A stretch of 64,000 nt of DNA from an uncultured Methanospirillum sp. (GTDB lineage: Archaea > Halobacteriota > Methanomicrobia > Methanomicrobiales > Methanospirillaceae), in NCBI RefSeq assembly GCF_963668475.1, contig NZ_OY764544.1:930001-994000 (forward strand), read 5' to 3'. Position numbers and translations under genes: made by a program. The notes below the pieces were generated by a model. The model saw only the letters and a list, made by a program, of their open reading frames with translations, did no database searches and had not been told where the DNA came from. Below are positions 8,856 to 17,873 of the stretch, in pieces (the stretch's first letter is position 1; each line of letters starts with the position of its first letter).

Positions 8856-10840
8856 GGGAAATAAAAGTCCTTCTTGCAGGAAATCCCAACGTTGGAAAAA
8901 CAACCCTGTTCAACACACTCTGCGGGGTATACCAGCACACGGGTAATTACCCCGGAGTCACAGTTGACATCAAAGAAGGAACCAGAAAGAGCGGCTTAAA
9001 TCTTCTCAGAATTTCGGATCTACCGGGAACATACAGCCTCAGTGCATTCACGCCTGATGAACAGGTTGCACGTGATGCCCTCCTGACCTCTAATCCGGAC
9101 GTTGTTGTCCAGATCGTGGATGCAACCAACATAGAACGGAACCTCTTCCTGACTACTCAGTTGACAGAGATCGGTCTGCCGATGGTCATCGCCCTGAATA
9201 TGGTTGACCTTGCACAGGAGTCAGGTATCACAATCGATGCAGCATGCCTGTCAAAAAACATCGGGCTTCCGGTTGTAAAGATCGTGGCCAGTAAGGGAAC
9301 CGGTATAGATGATCTGGTTCAGACCATTGTCAGTGAAGCAGGGAAAGCAGGAGAAAAAAGAACCCCACTTGTCCACTATCCGGCGTCGATAACTGCCCAT
9401 CTGGATGTAATCACCGGGGTTATCCAGAATCATCGAGAGCACCTGACAAACCTGACCCCTGAATATGCATCAATCAGGCTCCTTGAAGGAGATCAGCCCC
9501 TATCAGATCGACTCCATCAGGCAGGGGTAACAATTCCGGTCATCGACACCTGCGATCCAGCAGAAGTCGATGGACATATTCAGGAGATTATGCTGGCCCG
9601 GTACAAGGCTGCTGAAAAGGTGACCAGTTGTGCAGTCTGCTGCTCGATGTCCAGGGTGATGCCGACTGACCTGCTCGATCAGGTCCTGACACACCGGTGG
9701 TTCGGAATTCCGATCTTTCTCTCGTTCATGTGGTTCGCGTTTCAACTGACATTCAGTGCCTCGGCACCGGTGGCATCGGGACTTGAGATCCTGTTCGGAG
9801 GTATCACAGAATCACTTGGAGAGATCGGACTTGATCCGACTGTGACCTCATTCCTCTCTGAGGGAGTTATCGGAGGAGTCGGAACAGTGTTCAGTTTTGT
9901 CCCGAGCATCTTCATTCTGTTTCTGCTCCTCTCACTGCTCGAAGATTCAGGGTACCTTGCACGGGCAGCATTTGTCATGGACCGGCTGATGCATTCGATC
10001 GGACTTCATGGCCGTTCGTTTATTCCGCTCCTCATCGGGTTCGGATGTAATGTCCCGGCGATCATGGCAACACGAACGCTCCAGAGCAGGGCTGATCGGA
10101 TAATCACCATCATCTCGATACCGTTCATGTCATGTGCTGCTCGCCTTCCGGTATATGTCCTCCTTGCAGGCATCTTCTTCGAGGCACAGGCAGGCACCGT
10201 GATCTTCTTCCTCTATGTACTCGGCATCCTGACAGCGATCGGAACCGCACTGCTCTTTAGAAGAATGGTATTCCACGATGACCCTTCTCCGTTCATCATG
10301 GAACTTCCACCATACCGGAGCCCGACAATACATGCAGCAGCCTTACACATGTGGCACAGGGGAAAAGAGTACCTGCAGCGGGCAGGGATAGTCATATTCG
10401 GCGGTGTCATCGTTGTCTGGATCCTTGCAACCCTTCCATTCGGTGTTGAGTATGGATCAGCAGAGAGTCTTGCAGGCACACTCGGTCACCTGGCAGAACC
10501 GATCTTCGCACCGCTAGGATTTACCTGGCAACTCGTTGTCGGACTCATCTTCGGATTCATCGCAAAAGAGGTTGTTGTCGGATCACTTGGAACATTGTAC
10601 GGTGGTGAAGACTCACTCGCGGCAGACCTTGCAGGTGATCCGGCACTCGGACCAGCAACGGCTCTTGCCTACATGGTCTTTGTCCTTCTCTACCTCCCGT
10701 GTGTTGCCACACTCGGTGTCATCAAGCAGGAGATGGGATCCTGGAAATGGACAGGAATCGCTCTTGGTTGGGGTATTCTTGTAGCATTTGTCCTGGCCTG
10801 GGTAACCAGGATCGTCGCAACGCTCATCATTGGAGCATAA
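8852..10840 (+). CDS. feoB: FeoB ferrous iron transporter with N-terminal G domain
   Basis: 662 residues. The G domain shows G1 GNPNVGKTT (10-18), G3 DLPG (56-59) and G4 NMVD (116-119), followed by a helical GDI-like spacer to about residue 270. The polytopic part has the two family gate regions, including ARAAFVMDRLMHSIGLHGRSFIPLLIGFGCNVPAIMATR and FGFIAKEVVVGSLGTLYG. FeoB imports Fe2+ across the cytoplasmic membrane and is controlled by GTP binding. The length is slightly below the 700-770 residues of many bacterial FeoB. Start and stop are both tightly nested between neighbours, so it is co-transcribed with both feoA genes and the downstream membrane protein. Confidence 0.96.
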   Translation: MREIKVLLAGNPNVGKTTLFNTLCGVYQHTGNYPGVTVDIKEGTRKSGLNLLRISDLPGTYSLSAFTPDEQVARDALLTSNPDVVVQIVDATNIERNLFLTTQLTEIGLPMVIALNMVDLAQESGITIDAACLSKNIGLPVVKIVASKGTGIDDLVQTIVSEAGKAGEKRTPLVHYPASITAHLDVITGVIQNHREHLTNLTPEYASIRLLEGDQPLSDRLHQAGVTIPVIDTCDPAEVDGHIQEIMLARYKAAEKVTSCAVCCSMSRVMPTDLLDQVLTHRWFGIPIFLSFMWFAFQLTFSASAPVASGLEILFGGITESLGEIGLDPTVTSFLSEGVIGGVGTVFSFVPSIFILFLLLSLLEDSGYLARAAFVMDRLMHSIGLHGRSFIPLLIGFGCNVPAIMATRTLQSRADRIITIISIPFMSCAARLPVYVLLAGIFFEAQAGTVIFFLYVLGILTAIGTALLFRRMVFHDDPSPFIMELPPYRSPTIHAAALHMWHRGKEYLQRAGIVIFGGVIVVWILATLPFGVEYGSAESLAGTLGHLAEPIFAPLGFTWQLVVGLIFGFIAKEVVVGSLGTLYGGEDSLAADLAGDPALGPATALAYMVFVLLYLPCVATLGVIKQEMGSWKWTGIALGWGILVAFVLAWVTRIVATLIIGA

Positions 10841-10842
10841 AT

Positions 10843-11280
10843 ATGTCAATCAACAGCATTCCACATAAAAATCTGTATGCCTGGACTGTGGTTCTCACAG
10901 TCGTAACCGTATTCGGTGGTATACTTGCGATCATTTCAGGCATTGGGATAGAAGGGATTCCTGTAACTCCTGATATCCCGGGAGGATGCATCCTGCTCCT
11001 CCTCGGAGCCCTTCTGGCAACTGGGCTGTATGAAGGATCACGCGATCATGCACGATGGGTCCAGTTTGGATACACCGGGATTATTCTGATCCTGATATTC
11101 GGAGTCTGCTCAGTTATTATATCTGGTGCAAATCTTCTCTCACTCATGATTGAAGGAGAGGCAGCAGAACCGGTTGCTCTCATCAGTTCAGGATTTATTT
11201 GGGCAGCTCTGCTTGCCATACCCGCTTATCCGGGAATCAGGAATCTTCTCTTCGGATGTTCACAGGAAGGTGAGTTATGA
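10843..11280 (+). CDS. Small four-helix membrane protein of the feo operon
   Basis: 145 residues from the ATG two bases after the feoB stop. Hydrophobic segments lie at about 13-38, 46-63, 76-103 and 115-135, with short charged loops. I do not recognise the family. Its position between feoB and the FeoC-like gene, with an ATGA overlap downstream, makes a role in the Feo complex or its regulation likely by context only. The earlier in-frame start at 10699 would run inside feoB and is rejected. Confidence 0.75.
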   Translation: MSINSIPHKNLYAWTVVLTVVTVFGGILAIISGIGIEGIPVTPDIPGGCILLLLGALLATGLYEGSRDHARWVQFGYTGIILILIFGVCSVIISGANLLSLMIEGEAAEPVALISSGFIWAALLAIPAYPGIRNLLFGCSQEGEL

Positions 11281-11621
11281 TGAGCGAAGGTCTTGAAGTT
11301 CTCGGATTCATCAACTCCCGGGGAGGGTGTATGCTCACTGATATCAGCTCAGAACTGAATCTCCCCATCAGTTCTGTACATGGATGGATATCCCTGCTTT
11401 GCAGCACCGGTTATCTGAAAAAATGCGAACAGGAACATGGAACATGTGCCTGTGAAAAGAACGGAACCAGATGCGTACATTGCTCCTGTTCTTGCAAAGC
11501 AGTACAGGCTAACACCCCGGTACGGATAGAGGTTACAGAACGAGGAATGAACCTGTTCAGGAGGAATTCATATGAAACCTGCAAAACTGAAGTTGTCGCA
11601 GACAATGGAAGACTATCTTGA
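11277..11621 (+). CDS. feoC: FeoC-like winged-helix protein with cysteine cluster
   Basis: 114 residues. The N-terminal winged helix (about 5-48: LEVLGFINSRGGCMLTDISSELNLPISSVHGWISLL) is followed by a dense Cys block (about 50-75) in which eight cysteines occur within some 25 residues (C..CAC..CVHCSCSC pattern). FeoC proteins pair a small winged helix with a Cys-rich, Fe-S-binding wing and modulate FeoB, so the name fits both structure and position. The extra C-terminal stretch and the number of Cys exceed those of the enterobacterial protein. It overlaps the next gene by 50 bp. A metal-sensing DNA-binding protein is the alternative reading. Confidence 0.65.
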   Translation: MMSEGLEVLGFINSRGGCMLTDISSELNLPISSVHGWISLLCSTGYLKKCEQEHGTCACEKNGTRCVHCSCSCKAVQANTPVRIEVTERGMNLFRRNSYETCKTEVVADNGRLS

Positions 11622-12819
11622 AACAATCTTTGTAGTAAGTCAGAACCGTGGGTATGCACGCACCTGCGAGATCGCAAAAAACCTTCAGATATCTCCTTCT
11701 TCTGCTGTTGAGACGGTAGGAAGGCTTGCATCGCTGAATCTTGTTGTTTGGAAACGGTATGAAGGTGTATACCTGACACCTGAAGGTCGTATTCACGGTG
11801 AAATAATTCACATCCGCCATGAAATGCTGCGACGCTTTTTTGAGTTTATCGGGGTTCCCAACGATATCGCAAATGCCGAGGCATGCATTATTGAGCATGA
11901 ACTAACACCGGTCACTACTGCAGCAATAGGAAATCTGGTTCGGTTCCTGCAAACACCAGCAGGAGAAAAGACATGTTCATCACTGAAACTCTTCACCAGA
12001 TTACAGGATGCAGGCATCCCATTAGCAGAAAAGGAGATAAGACAGGAGCAGGTATCATCAGATGAGATTCAGGAGACGATCCAGAGAAGCAGTCAGCAGT
12101 ATAAGGTGCTTTCTACACTGACCCGTCATGATCTTCTCAACTCACTTACTGCACTGTACGGGTATCTTGATCTTCTCAAGGAACAAAAACCAGAGGCAGG
12201 AACTGCAGAGATTGTTTCCCGGATTGAGCAGACTGCAACCTCGATGTATCGCCAGATATCAGGAACAGGCGATCTTCTCATACCTGGATCATCCACACGG
12301 ACATGGCTTGACATCGGCAGAGTTATTGACAATGCTGTCGAGGGCCTTGATACTACCAAGATCTCCATCGAAAACAACCTCCATGGAGTTGAGCTGCATG
12401 GAGATCCGCTGATAAACAAAGTTATCTTTAATCTTCTTGAAAATGCCGCACGACATGGAAAAACGGTAAGCACAATCAGATGCGGGTGTTTCCATGATAA
12501 TTCTGATCTGGTCATATACATTTCAGATGATGGAACAGGAATACCAGATGAAGAAAAACATGCCATCTTCAGACCGGGTCATGGCACGAACTCAGGTTTA
12601 GGGCTTTATCTGAGTGATCAGATACTCTCATCGTGCAGAATGCGAATTGAGGAATCAGGAAGGTTCGGAGAAGGAGCATCGTTCGGTATCCGGGTTCCTC
12701 CGCCATTGTTCAGGAATACCCGGATGGGTTGTGTAGGATTAAAGTCAGAAAAAGAAGATCAGCATCATGACCCTGAAACAGAGTCCTCTCTCCCTGTTCC
12801 TGAAAAGGGTTTTTCATGA
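11572..12819 (+). CDS. DtxR-type metalloregulator fused to a histidine kinase
   Basis: 415 residues preceded by a strong AGGAGGA (11559-11565). Residues 8-125 are a DtxR/MntR repressor. They comprise a helix-turn-helix (TCEIAKNLQISPSSAVETVGRL), a wing (YEGVYLTPEG) and a dimerisation/metal helix with EACIIEHEL. Aligned to DtxR, Cys105, Glu108 and His109 match the primary metal site. Position 10 of DtxR is Asp (Asp14), as in MntR. Ancillary-site His83 is kept but other ancillary ligands are not. Residues 175-375 form a kinase: His186 in LTRHDLLNSLTALYGYL, N box FNLLENAARHG, G boxes DDGTGIPDEE and GTNSGLGLYLS. There is no membrane segment. As last gene of the feo operon it is a plausible one-polypeptide cytosolic Fe2+/Mn2+ sensor and kinase. 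Its 3' end overlaps the convergent REC gene by 55 bp. Confidence 0.85.
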   Translation: MKPAKLKLSQTMEDYLETIFVVSQNRGYARTCEIAKNLQISPSSAVETVGRLASLNLVVWKRYEGVYLTPEGRIHGEIIHIRHEMLRRFFEFIGVPNDIANAEACIIEHELTPVTTAAIGNLVRFLQTPAGEKTCSSLKLFTRLQDAGIPLAEKEIRQEQVSSDEIQETIQRSSQQYKVLSTLTRHDLLNSLTALYGYLDLLKEQKPEAGTAEIVSRIEQTATSMYRQISGTGDLLIPGSSTRTWLDIGRVIDNAVEGLDTTKISIENNLHGVELHGDPLINKVIFNLLENAARHGKTVSTIRCGCFHDNSDLVIYISDDGTGIPDEEKHAIFRPGHGTNSGLGLYLSDQILSSCRMRIEESGRFGEGASFGIRVPPPLFRNTRMGCVGLKSEKEDQHHDPETESSLPVPEKGFS

Positions 12820-14090
12820 AGTTCGACAAAAATTCTTACACCCGGCAATAGATCTCCAGTACAGGGGACTGCAAAGAGCAGGACTTGTTTTATGCCCTCT
12901 TTTGTGATCAGGCCCAAAGAGACATCCCGGATCTGCATAGACTGATGCATAATTCTGGTGCAGGCCTTCCCTACAAAATTGCTCTCCTGGAAAAGAAAAG
13001 GAAAGGGTGTTCCCATAATATTTTCTCTCAAATCTCCAATGACCTCTTCTGCAGCAAGATTGAGATCTGATATTACCAGATCTTCATCCAGTGTTATCAG
13101 GGGATCAATATGAGTTTCTACAAGACTTCGATGATACTGGCTCTTTGCCCTGAGATCATGTTCAGTCTTCTTTTCAGAAGTAACATCGCGGATTGTCTCA
13201 ATCGCTCCAATAAGATAGCCGGATTCTGATCTGAGTGAAGTGGTTTTTACCCAGTAGACCGCAGTATTGAGATCCTCATTCACTACACTGATCTCACTCA
13301 TCACCATCCCTGGTGTCTGAAGAAGAAGAACAAAGGGATCAGGAAGATCTACTCTCAAACCAAGAACCATCTCAATTGGAAGCCCGGTTTGCACATGGAT
13401 GTATGATACAGAACTGCGGTATATGTCTGTTCCTTCAGCCTGTAACCGGGAGATGCCGGTCAGTTCTTCCATGGCCCGGTTCCATGCAATAACTTTTCCG
13501 GAGAGATCAACTGCATAGGTAGGATCTGGAAGATGCTGAAAGATGGATCCAATCAGATGCTCCTTCTCACGAATCGCCTTTTCAGATCTGATATTCGATG
13601 ATATCTGGCGGATAACATTGCATAATTCAGCATACATTGGTTTTGGGTCAAAGCCCTTGCCGATATAGTACGATGCTCCACAATTAAGGGCTTCAATAAC
13701 CACCTCCTCCCTTCCTCTGCCGGTACAAAGAATGAACGGAATATAACAACCCGATTCACGCAGCCATGAGAGATACTGGATCCCATTCATACCAGGCATG
13801 TCATAATCAGATACGATAACATCGATTTCAGGATCATGAATCTTTGAACATGCCTCCACCGCAGAATTGCAGCAGATTGTCTGAATATATCCGGTTCTTT
13901 CAAGATACCTTCGTGTCAGATCAAGAAACAGGGGTTCATCATCTACAACAAGAACTGTACAGACACCACTCAGATCGGGTAATGGGAGAGACAATTCTGA
14001 GGGGAGATCAGGATGGAAAGCAGGAGTCTGACTACTTTGATCAGAGTGTAACGTGGTGATGGTATCTGATTGGGAAATGTTCGTGATCAT
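12765..14090 (-). CDS. Response regulator with two PAS domains (REC-PAS-PAS)
   Basis: 441 residues. A receiver domain at about 43-160 has the acidic pair Asp50-Asp51, phospho-acceptor Asp95 (SDYDMPGMNG) and the conserved Lys145. A PAS domain follows at about 175-305 (FQHLPDPTYAVDLSGKVIAWNRAMEELTG), with the PAC-like segment GAIETIRDVTSEKK. A second PAS lies at about 318-425. There is no kinase, HTH, GGDEF or other output. Such stand-alone REC-PAS proteins are frequent in Methanomicrobiales and presumably relay by protein contact. It converges on the DtxR-kinase gene, so it is a natural partner candidate (inference). The start is the only ATG before the REC domain that fits the open frame. Confidence 0.85.
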   Translation of the reverse strand: MITNISQSDTITTLHSDQSSQTPAFHPDLPSELSLPLPDLSGVCTVLVVDDEPLFLDLTRRYLERTGYIQTICCNSAVEACSKIHDPEIDVIVSDYDMPGMNGIQYLSWLRESGCYIPFILCTGRGREEVVIEALNCGASYYIGKGFDPKPMYAELCNVIRQISSNIRSEKAIREKEHLIGSIFQHLPDPTYAVDLSGKVIAWNRAMEELTGISRLQAEGTDIYRSSVSYIHVQTGLPIEMVLGLRVDLPDPFVLLLQTPGMVMSEISVVNEDLNTAVYWVKTTSLRSESGYLIGAIETIRDVTSEKKTEHDLRAKSQYHRSLVETHIDPLITLDEDLVISDLNLAAEEVIGDLRENIMGTPFPFLFQESNFVGKACTRIMHQSMQIRDVSLGLITKEGIKQVLLFAVPCTGDLLPGVRIFVELHEKPFSGTGREDSVSGS

Positions 14091-14426
14091 TGGTTACTAT
14101 TTCAGAATTCGGGAATGAAATGTCTCATCCGAATAAATTTCTGTGTTAACAAAAACGCCGAATGAATTGAACATTAAATGGTTGTGCTGATTTTACCCAG
14201 TATATATATCATCTACCTGGACTCCACCATTCCAAATCCGAAAATTCATCAGGCATTCTTTTTTGTCCTCCGTGAATAATCACATACATTGTCTGGAAAG
14301 GTTTAATTAGATCTTCCCGTATTCTTCCCAAATTAGTAAAAAAGGGTGCTTTGAAGGGATTAAACAGGGACCATAAATAATATATTCACCTATAGAGGAA
14401 CACTAATCATATTTCGGAGGGGGTTT
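14091..14426. promoter_or_regulatory. Divergent promoter region of the REC-PAS and chemoreceptor genes
   Basis: For the plus strand, a TATA-like ATAAATAATATA lies at 14373-14384, and GGAGGGGG at 14417-14423 is a strong ribosome-binding site four bases before the ATG. For the minus strand, TATATATA around 14202-14209 is a possible TATA box. Nothing else was recognised. Confidence 0.5.
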
Positions 14427-16535
14427 ATGAAATTCTTAGATGACATGCCAATTGGCAGGAAACTGATTGGATCATTTCTTGCAGTTGTAATCATTATGGT
14501 GCTTGTAGGGGGTACCGGGTATGTTGGGGTAACCACAACCAATACATATCTTAACCAGATGTATGATGAACAACTCGTCCCTACTGACATTTTAGAGACG
14601 ATGCAGTCACAGATCTGGCACCTCCGTGGAAATCCCCCTGGTATCTATCTCATCCCGGAGACCAGGGAGGGCAGCAGGGCTGATAGTGACGCCCTCATGA
14701 AATCCATTGATGAAAACCTCTCTATATATGAGTCATATGTAACATCAGATGAGGAGCATGAAAAATTCAATGAGGCAGTCAGGTCATGGAAGGGGTATAA
14801 GACCGCATTCGCTGAATTTAATAAGATCGTCGATTCGGGTGATAGTAAGGCCGCAATAGCAGCACTGACGACAGGCAATCTTGTAAACGAGAGAAAGGCA
14901 TTCACCAACGCCATTGATAAACTTGTTGAGATAAATCGTGAGCATGCACAGGCTCTGAAGACAGAAGGAGCAACAACAGTCTCAACAGTCATATTGACAC
15001 TGGTTATTGCTATCGTGATTGGGATCATCCTGGCATTATCTCTCGGGATAATTATCAGCAAAAGTATCACAAGCCCTCTTTCTCAGGGCGCCTTTATGAT
15101 GCAGGAGATGAGTCTCGGTCATCTGAGTAACAGGCTCCGAATGGATCGTAAGGATGAGATTGGGACTCTGGCTACTGCGATGGACAAATTTTCAGATGAT
15201 CTCCAGTTTGTCATCATCGCCGGCCTGAAACAGGTAGCAGAAGGCGATATCGCACTCTCTGTTCCTCCCCGGGATGACAAGGATGAGATTGCACCTGCAT
15301 TTAACCAATTGATCGCAGCGATCAACGGAATTGTCGGAGAACTGGGAACCCTCATTAATGAGGCAGAAGAAGGAAGGCTCAAGGCAAGAGGTGACACCGC
15401 CCAGTTTTCAGGTGCATACCAGAATATCATTGTCGGCATCAACAACATGCTTGATGCCATCACCACCCCACTGAACGAGGCACTGAGGGTTTCAGATCTG
15501 TATGCACAGGCCAAATTCAGTGCACGGTTTGATGAGAACGTTGCCGTGAGAGGGGATCTCATCGCACTAAAAGACGGCCTGAACACCATCGGGTATGAAC
15601 TCTCAAAAGCAATATCGGATATCTCCGAACAGGTGAGCAACCTCACTGCTGCATCAGAGGAGGCAGCTGCCAGTGTAGAAGAGATTACGGCAGGTTCTGC
15701 TTCAGTAGCACAGAGTTCAGGCGTCGTCAGTTCAAACGCTGAGCGGAGTGTAAACGCGGTTGAGCAGGTTTTGATTGCTATGGAAGAGTTATCCTCCTCT
15801 GTCACTGTGGTTGCATCTAAGGTAGAAGCGGTGAGCAGACTCACCCAGGAGGCAAACGACACATCAACAAGGGGGGTTACTCAAGCTGCAGTGGCAGAGA
15901 ACGGAATATCCGCAATCAACGGAGCAGTGGGTGATGTTGGAACTATCATATCAGAGATCCGTGCCCAGATGGTTGAGATCAACAAGATCGTCGTGATCAT
16001 CAGCGACATTGCAGATCAGACCAACCTACTTGCACTGAATGCTGCGATAGAGGCTGCCCGGGCAGGCGAAGCAGGAATGGGATTTGCAGTCGTTGCAGAC
16101 GAGGTCAAGACTCTAGCCCAGGAGTCACAGGGTTCCGCAGAGAATATCTCAAGGATTATCACATCACTGCAACGTCAGTCTGAACAGGCTGCAACAGCAA
16201 TGGGTCTTGCAACAACTGAAGTATCAAGGGGATCTGTTGCAATCACCGACACGATTCAGTTCTTCCACACCATTGCAGATCAGGTTGAGGAGATCTCAAA
16301 GAATATGGGAGAGGTTGCCGGTCTCACTGAAGAAGAAGCAGCAGCAGTGGAGGAGATCACTGCCAGTATCACTGAAGTTAAGGAGATGTCAACAGAGACT
16401 GCACAAGAGGCAGTGGGTTCAGCTGCTGCAACAGAGGAGACCTCTGCGGCTCTCAATCAGGTATCAACAATTATAAGTAACCTCTCAACGGTTGCCACCA
16501 GGATCGATGAGTCTATGTCAAGGCTGAACGGGTAA
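14427..16535 (+). CDS. Methyl-accepting chemotaxis protein with four-helix sensor
   Basis: 702 residues. There are membrane helices at about 13-33 and 187-211. Between them is an all-helical extracellular domain of about 150 residues, of the four-helix-bundle type. A HAMP follows (about 211-263), then a further HAMP-like/linker region with [18 protein letters not shown]. The coiled-coil signalling domain has the hairpin tip [36 protein letters not shown] (about 524-560) that contacts CheA and CheW. Gln/Glu pairs suitable for methylation are present on both flanks. It directs archaellum-driven taxis, ligand unknown. The long linker between HAMP and tip is shared with the second receptor at 41.5-43.8 kb, so the two are paralogues that differ in sensor domain. 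There are no che genes nearby. Confidence 0.92.
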   Translation: MKFLDDMPIGRKLIGSFLAVVIIMVLVGGTGYVGVTTTNTYLNQMYDEQLVPTDILETMQSQIWHLRGNPPGIYLIPETREGSRADSDALMKSIDENLSIYESYVTSDEEHEKFNEAVRSWKGYKTAFAEFNKIVDSGDSKAAIAALTTGNLVNERKAFTNAIDKLVEINREHAQALKTEGATTVSTVILTLVIAIVIGIILALSLGIIISKSITSPLSQGAFMMQEMSLGHLSNRLRMDRKDEIGTLATAMDKFSDDLQFVIIAGLKQVAEGDIALSVPPRDDKDEIAPAFNQLIAAINGIVGELGTLINEAEEGRLKARGDTAQFSGAYQNIIVGINNMLDAITTPLNEALRVSDLYAQAKFSARFDENVAVRGDLIALKDGLNTIGYELSKAISDISEQVSNLTAASEEAAASVEEITAGSASVAQSSGVVSSNAERSVNAVEQVLIAMEELSSSVTVVASKVEAVSRLTQEANDTSTRGVTQAAVAENGISAINGAVGDVGTIISEIRAQMVEINKIVVIISDIADQTNLLALNAAIEAARAGEAGMGFAVVADEVKTLAQESQGSAENISRIITSLQRQSEQAATAMGLATTEVSRGSVAITDTIQFFHTIADQVEEISKNMGEVAGLTEEEAAAVEEITASITEVKEMSTETAQEAVGSAAATEETSAALNQVSTIISNLSTVATRIDESMSRLNG

Positions 16536-16549
16536 ACCAGAGATCCTCC

Positions 16550-16556
16550 TTTTTTT
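16550..16556 (+). terminator. T7 terminator after the chemoreceptor gene
   Basis: TTTTTTT begins 15 nt after the stop codon; there is no hairpin. Confidence 0.5.
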
Positions 16557-16673
16557 GAGCCACGATCTGTGTCTCACAAACTGACCCGAAAGAGCATGTA
16601 AAACGACAGCATGTATTGTAATACTGCTTCTCATGCCCGGATTCACATAATGGTTGTGGACACACCGGACAGA

Positions 16674-17018
16674 TCAATCATCTTTCGCCTGACACTCGGT
16701 TCCTAGGTATTTTGCCCCCCATGAGCAGAGGGCCTGGATGATCGGGACAAGTGATTCTCCGAATTCTGTAATTGAGTACTCAACACGCGGAGGAATCTCA
16801 GGATATACAGTTCGTAATACTATCCCGTCCTGTTCAAGTTCACGAAGTTGTTTTGTCAGCGTTTTTGAATTAATTTCAGGTATTACCCTTTGTAACTCTG
16901 AAAAACGCATCACTTTCTTTCTGATCATCCAGAGTATGACTGGCTTCCATTTTCCCCCGATAACGTCAAGTGTCGCCTCAACCGGACAGCTGTAGGTCTT
17001 CCCATTCTTTTCGTACAT
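16674..17018 (-). CDS. HxlR-family transcriptional regulator
   Basis: 114 residues, the standard HxlR length. The family signature is complete: SCPVEATLDVIGGKWKPVILW at the N-terminus (with the redox-type Cys11), FSELQRVIPEINSKTLTKQLRELEQDGIV as helix-turn-helix, and RVEYSITEFGESLVPIIQ as the wing and dimer helix. HxlR/YodB regulators sense electrophiles or thiol oxidation through the N-terminal Cys. It is divergent from the DUF2284 gene, with two perfect inverted repeats in the 177-bp gap, so autoregulation and control of the neighbour are likely. Confidence 0.9.
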   Translation of the reverse strand: MYEKNGKTYSCPVEATLDVIGGKWKPVILWMIRKKVMRFSELQRVIPEINSKTLTKQLRELEQDGIVLRTVYPEIPPRVEYSITEFGESLVPIIQALCSWGAKYLGTECQAKDD

Positions 17019-17063
17019 CCCGATTACCTTTACGTAAGTAGATGAGATCGCTATCAGTATAGA

Positions 17064-17086
17064 ATTTAAATCCTCTTGATTTAAAT
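17064..17086. promoter_or_regulatory. Perfect inverted repeat, candidate HxlR operator
   Basis: ATTTAAATC, five bases, then GATTTAAAT: perfect 9-bp arms, 46 bp upstream of the HxlR start. The AT-rich core could also serve as TATA element, so binding would repress directly. Confidence 0.5.
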
Positions 17087-17118
17087 CATATCATTAGTGT
17101 AATAATTTCACCCACTTG

Positions 17119-17135
17119 CCATTATCAAGTAATGG
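17119..17135. promoter_or_regulatory. Second inverted repeat in the HxlR/DUF2284 gap
   Basis: CCATTA, five bases, TAATGG: perfect 6-bp arms with the same 5-bp spacer as the larger repeat at 17064, 61 bp before the DUF2284 start. Confidence 0.35.
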
Positions 17136-17195
17136 GAGATTAATGACACATATTCAATTACGTGAGGATTATCTTTAGAAATTCAGGTTCATGAA

Positions 17196-17864
17196 ATGAC
17201 GTTTCAATCTATGAATACCGGAATGGTAATGATCAACAGATCACCGCAGAACCCCTTTCAGTTCTTAGAGGCATATACCAATGTAGCCGGAGCGGTTGAA
17301 TCCCGACTTATTCCTGCAGATGGTATCGTTGTGGAAAACCGGGGTACGTTCAGATGTAACTCAGGATGTCCATACTACGGAACATCACTCGTCTGTCCTC
17401 CACATTCTCCTACACCTGATGAGTTCAGGAGTGTGATCAGGGATTATTCACATGCACTTCTGGTACGATTCCAGACAGCGGCTACAGCCAGTGATGAGAT
17501 ATCTTCCTCACTCCTCAAAGTGATGTCTGATCCGACAGCTCCTTCTGATCAGAAAGAAGAGTTACAGGTATTTTTCTCAGAATTTGGAGAGGATTGCAAG
17601 AAGTTTCATCATGCAATGCTGAACCTCGAAAAGTCAGCATTCATCGCAGGATATCCTTTTGCAGTTGCACTGATGCCAGGGCCGTGTGTGCTTTGTGATA
17701 CCTGTACCGGTCTTTCCGGGTCTTGTGCTCACCCGACAAAACGACGATTTCCGGCTGATGCACTCGGTGTAAATCTCTTGAAAACAGCAAAACTCGCAGG
17801 AATGGAGATCATATTTCCATTTCATACAAGTCCGTCTTCCTTTGGAATTCTTCTCATTGACTGA
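17196..17864 (+). CDS. DUF2284 metal-binding protein
   Basis: 222 residues. Two Cys clusters match the DUF2284 (predicted metal-binding) family. The N-terminal one is CNSGCPYYGTSLVCPPHSPTP (about residues 54-74), and the C-terminal one is CVLCDTCTGLSGSCAHPTKRRFPADALG (about 166-193). The protein is soluble and probably binds an Fe-S cluster or zinc. Its reaction is unknown. Several ATGs lie close to the start and I took the first. It is divergent from the HxlR regulator and may be its target, which would suit a redox or electrophile response. The thioredoxin-CcdA gene follows after 9 bp, so the two may be co-transcribed. Confidence 0.85.
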   Translation: MTFQSMNTGMVMINRSPQNPFQFLEAYTNVAGAVESRLIPADGIVVENRGTFRCNSGCPYYGTSLVCPPHSPTPDEFRSVIRDYSHALLVRFQTAATASDEISSSLLKVMSDPTAPSDQKEELQVFFSEFGEDCKKFHHAMLNLEKSAFIAGYPFAVALMPGPCVLCDTCTGLSGSCAHPTKRRFPADALGVNLLKTAKLAGMEIIFPFHTSPSSFGILLID

Positions 17865-17873
17865 TGGTAAAAA

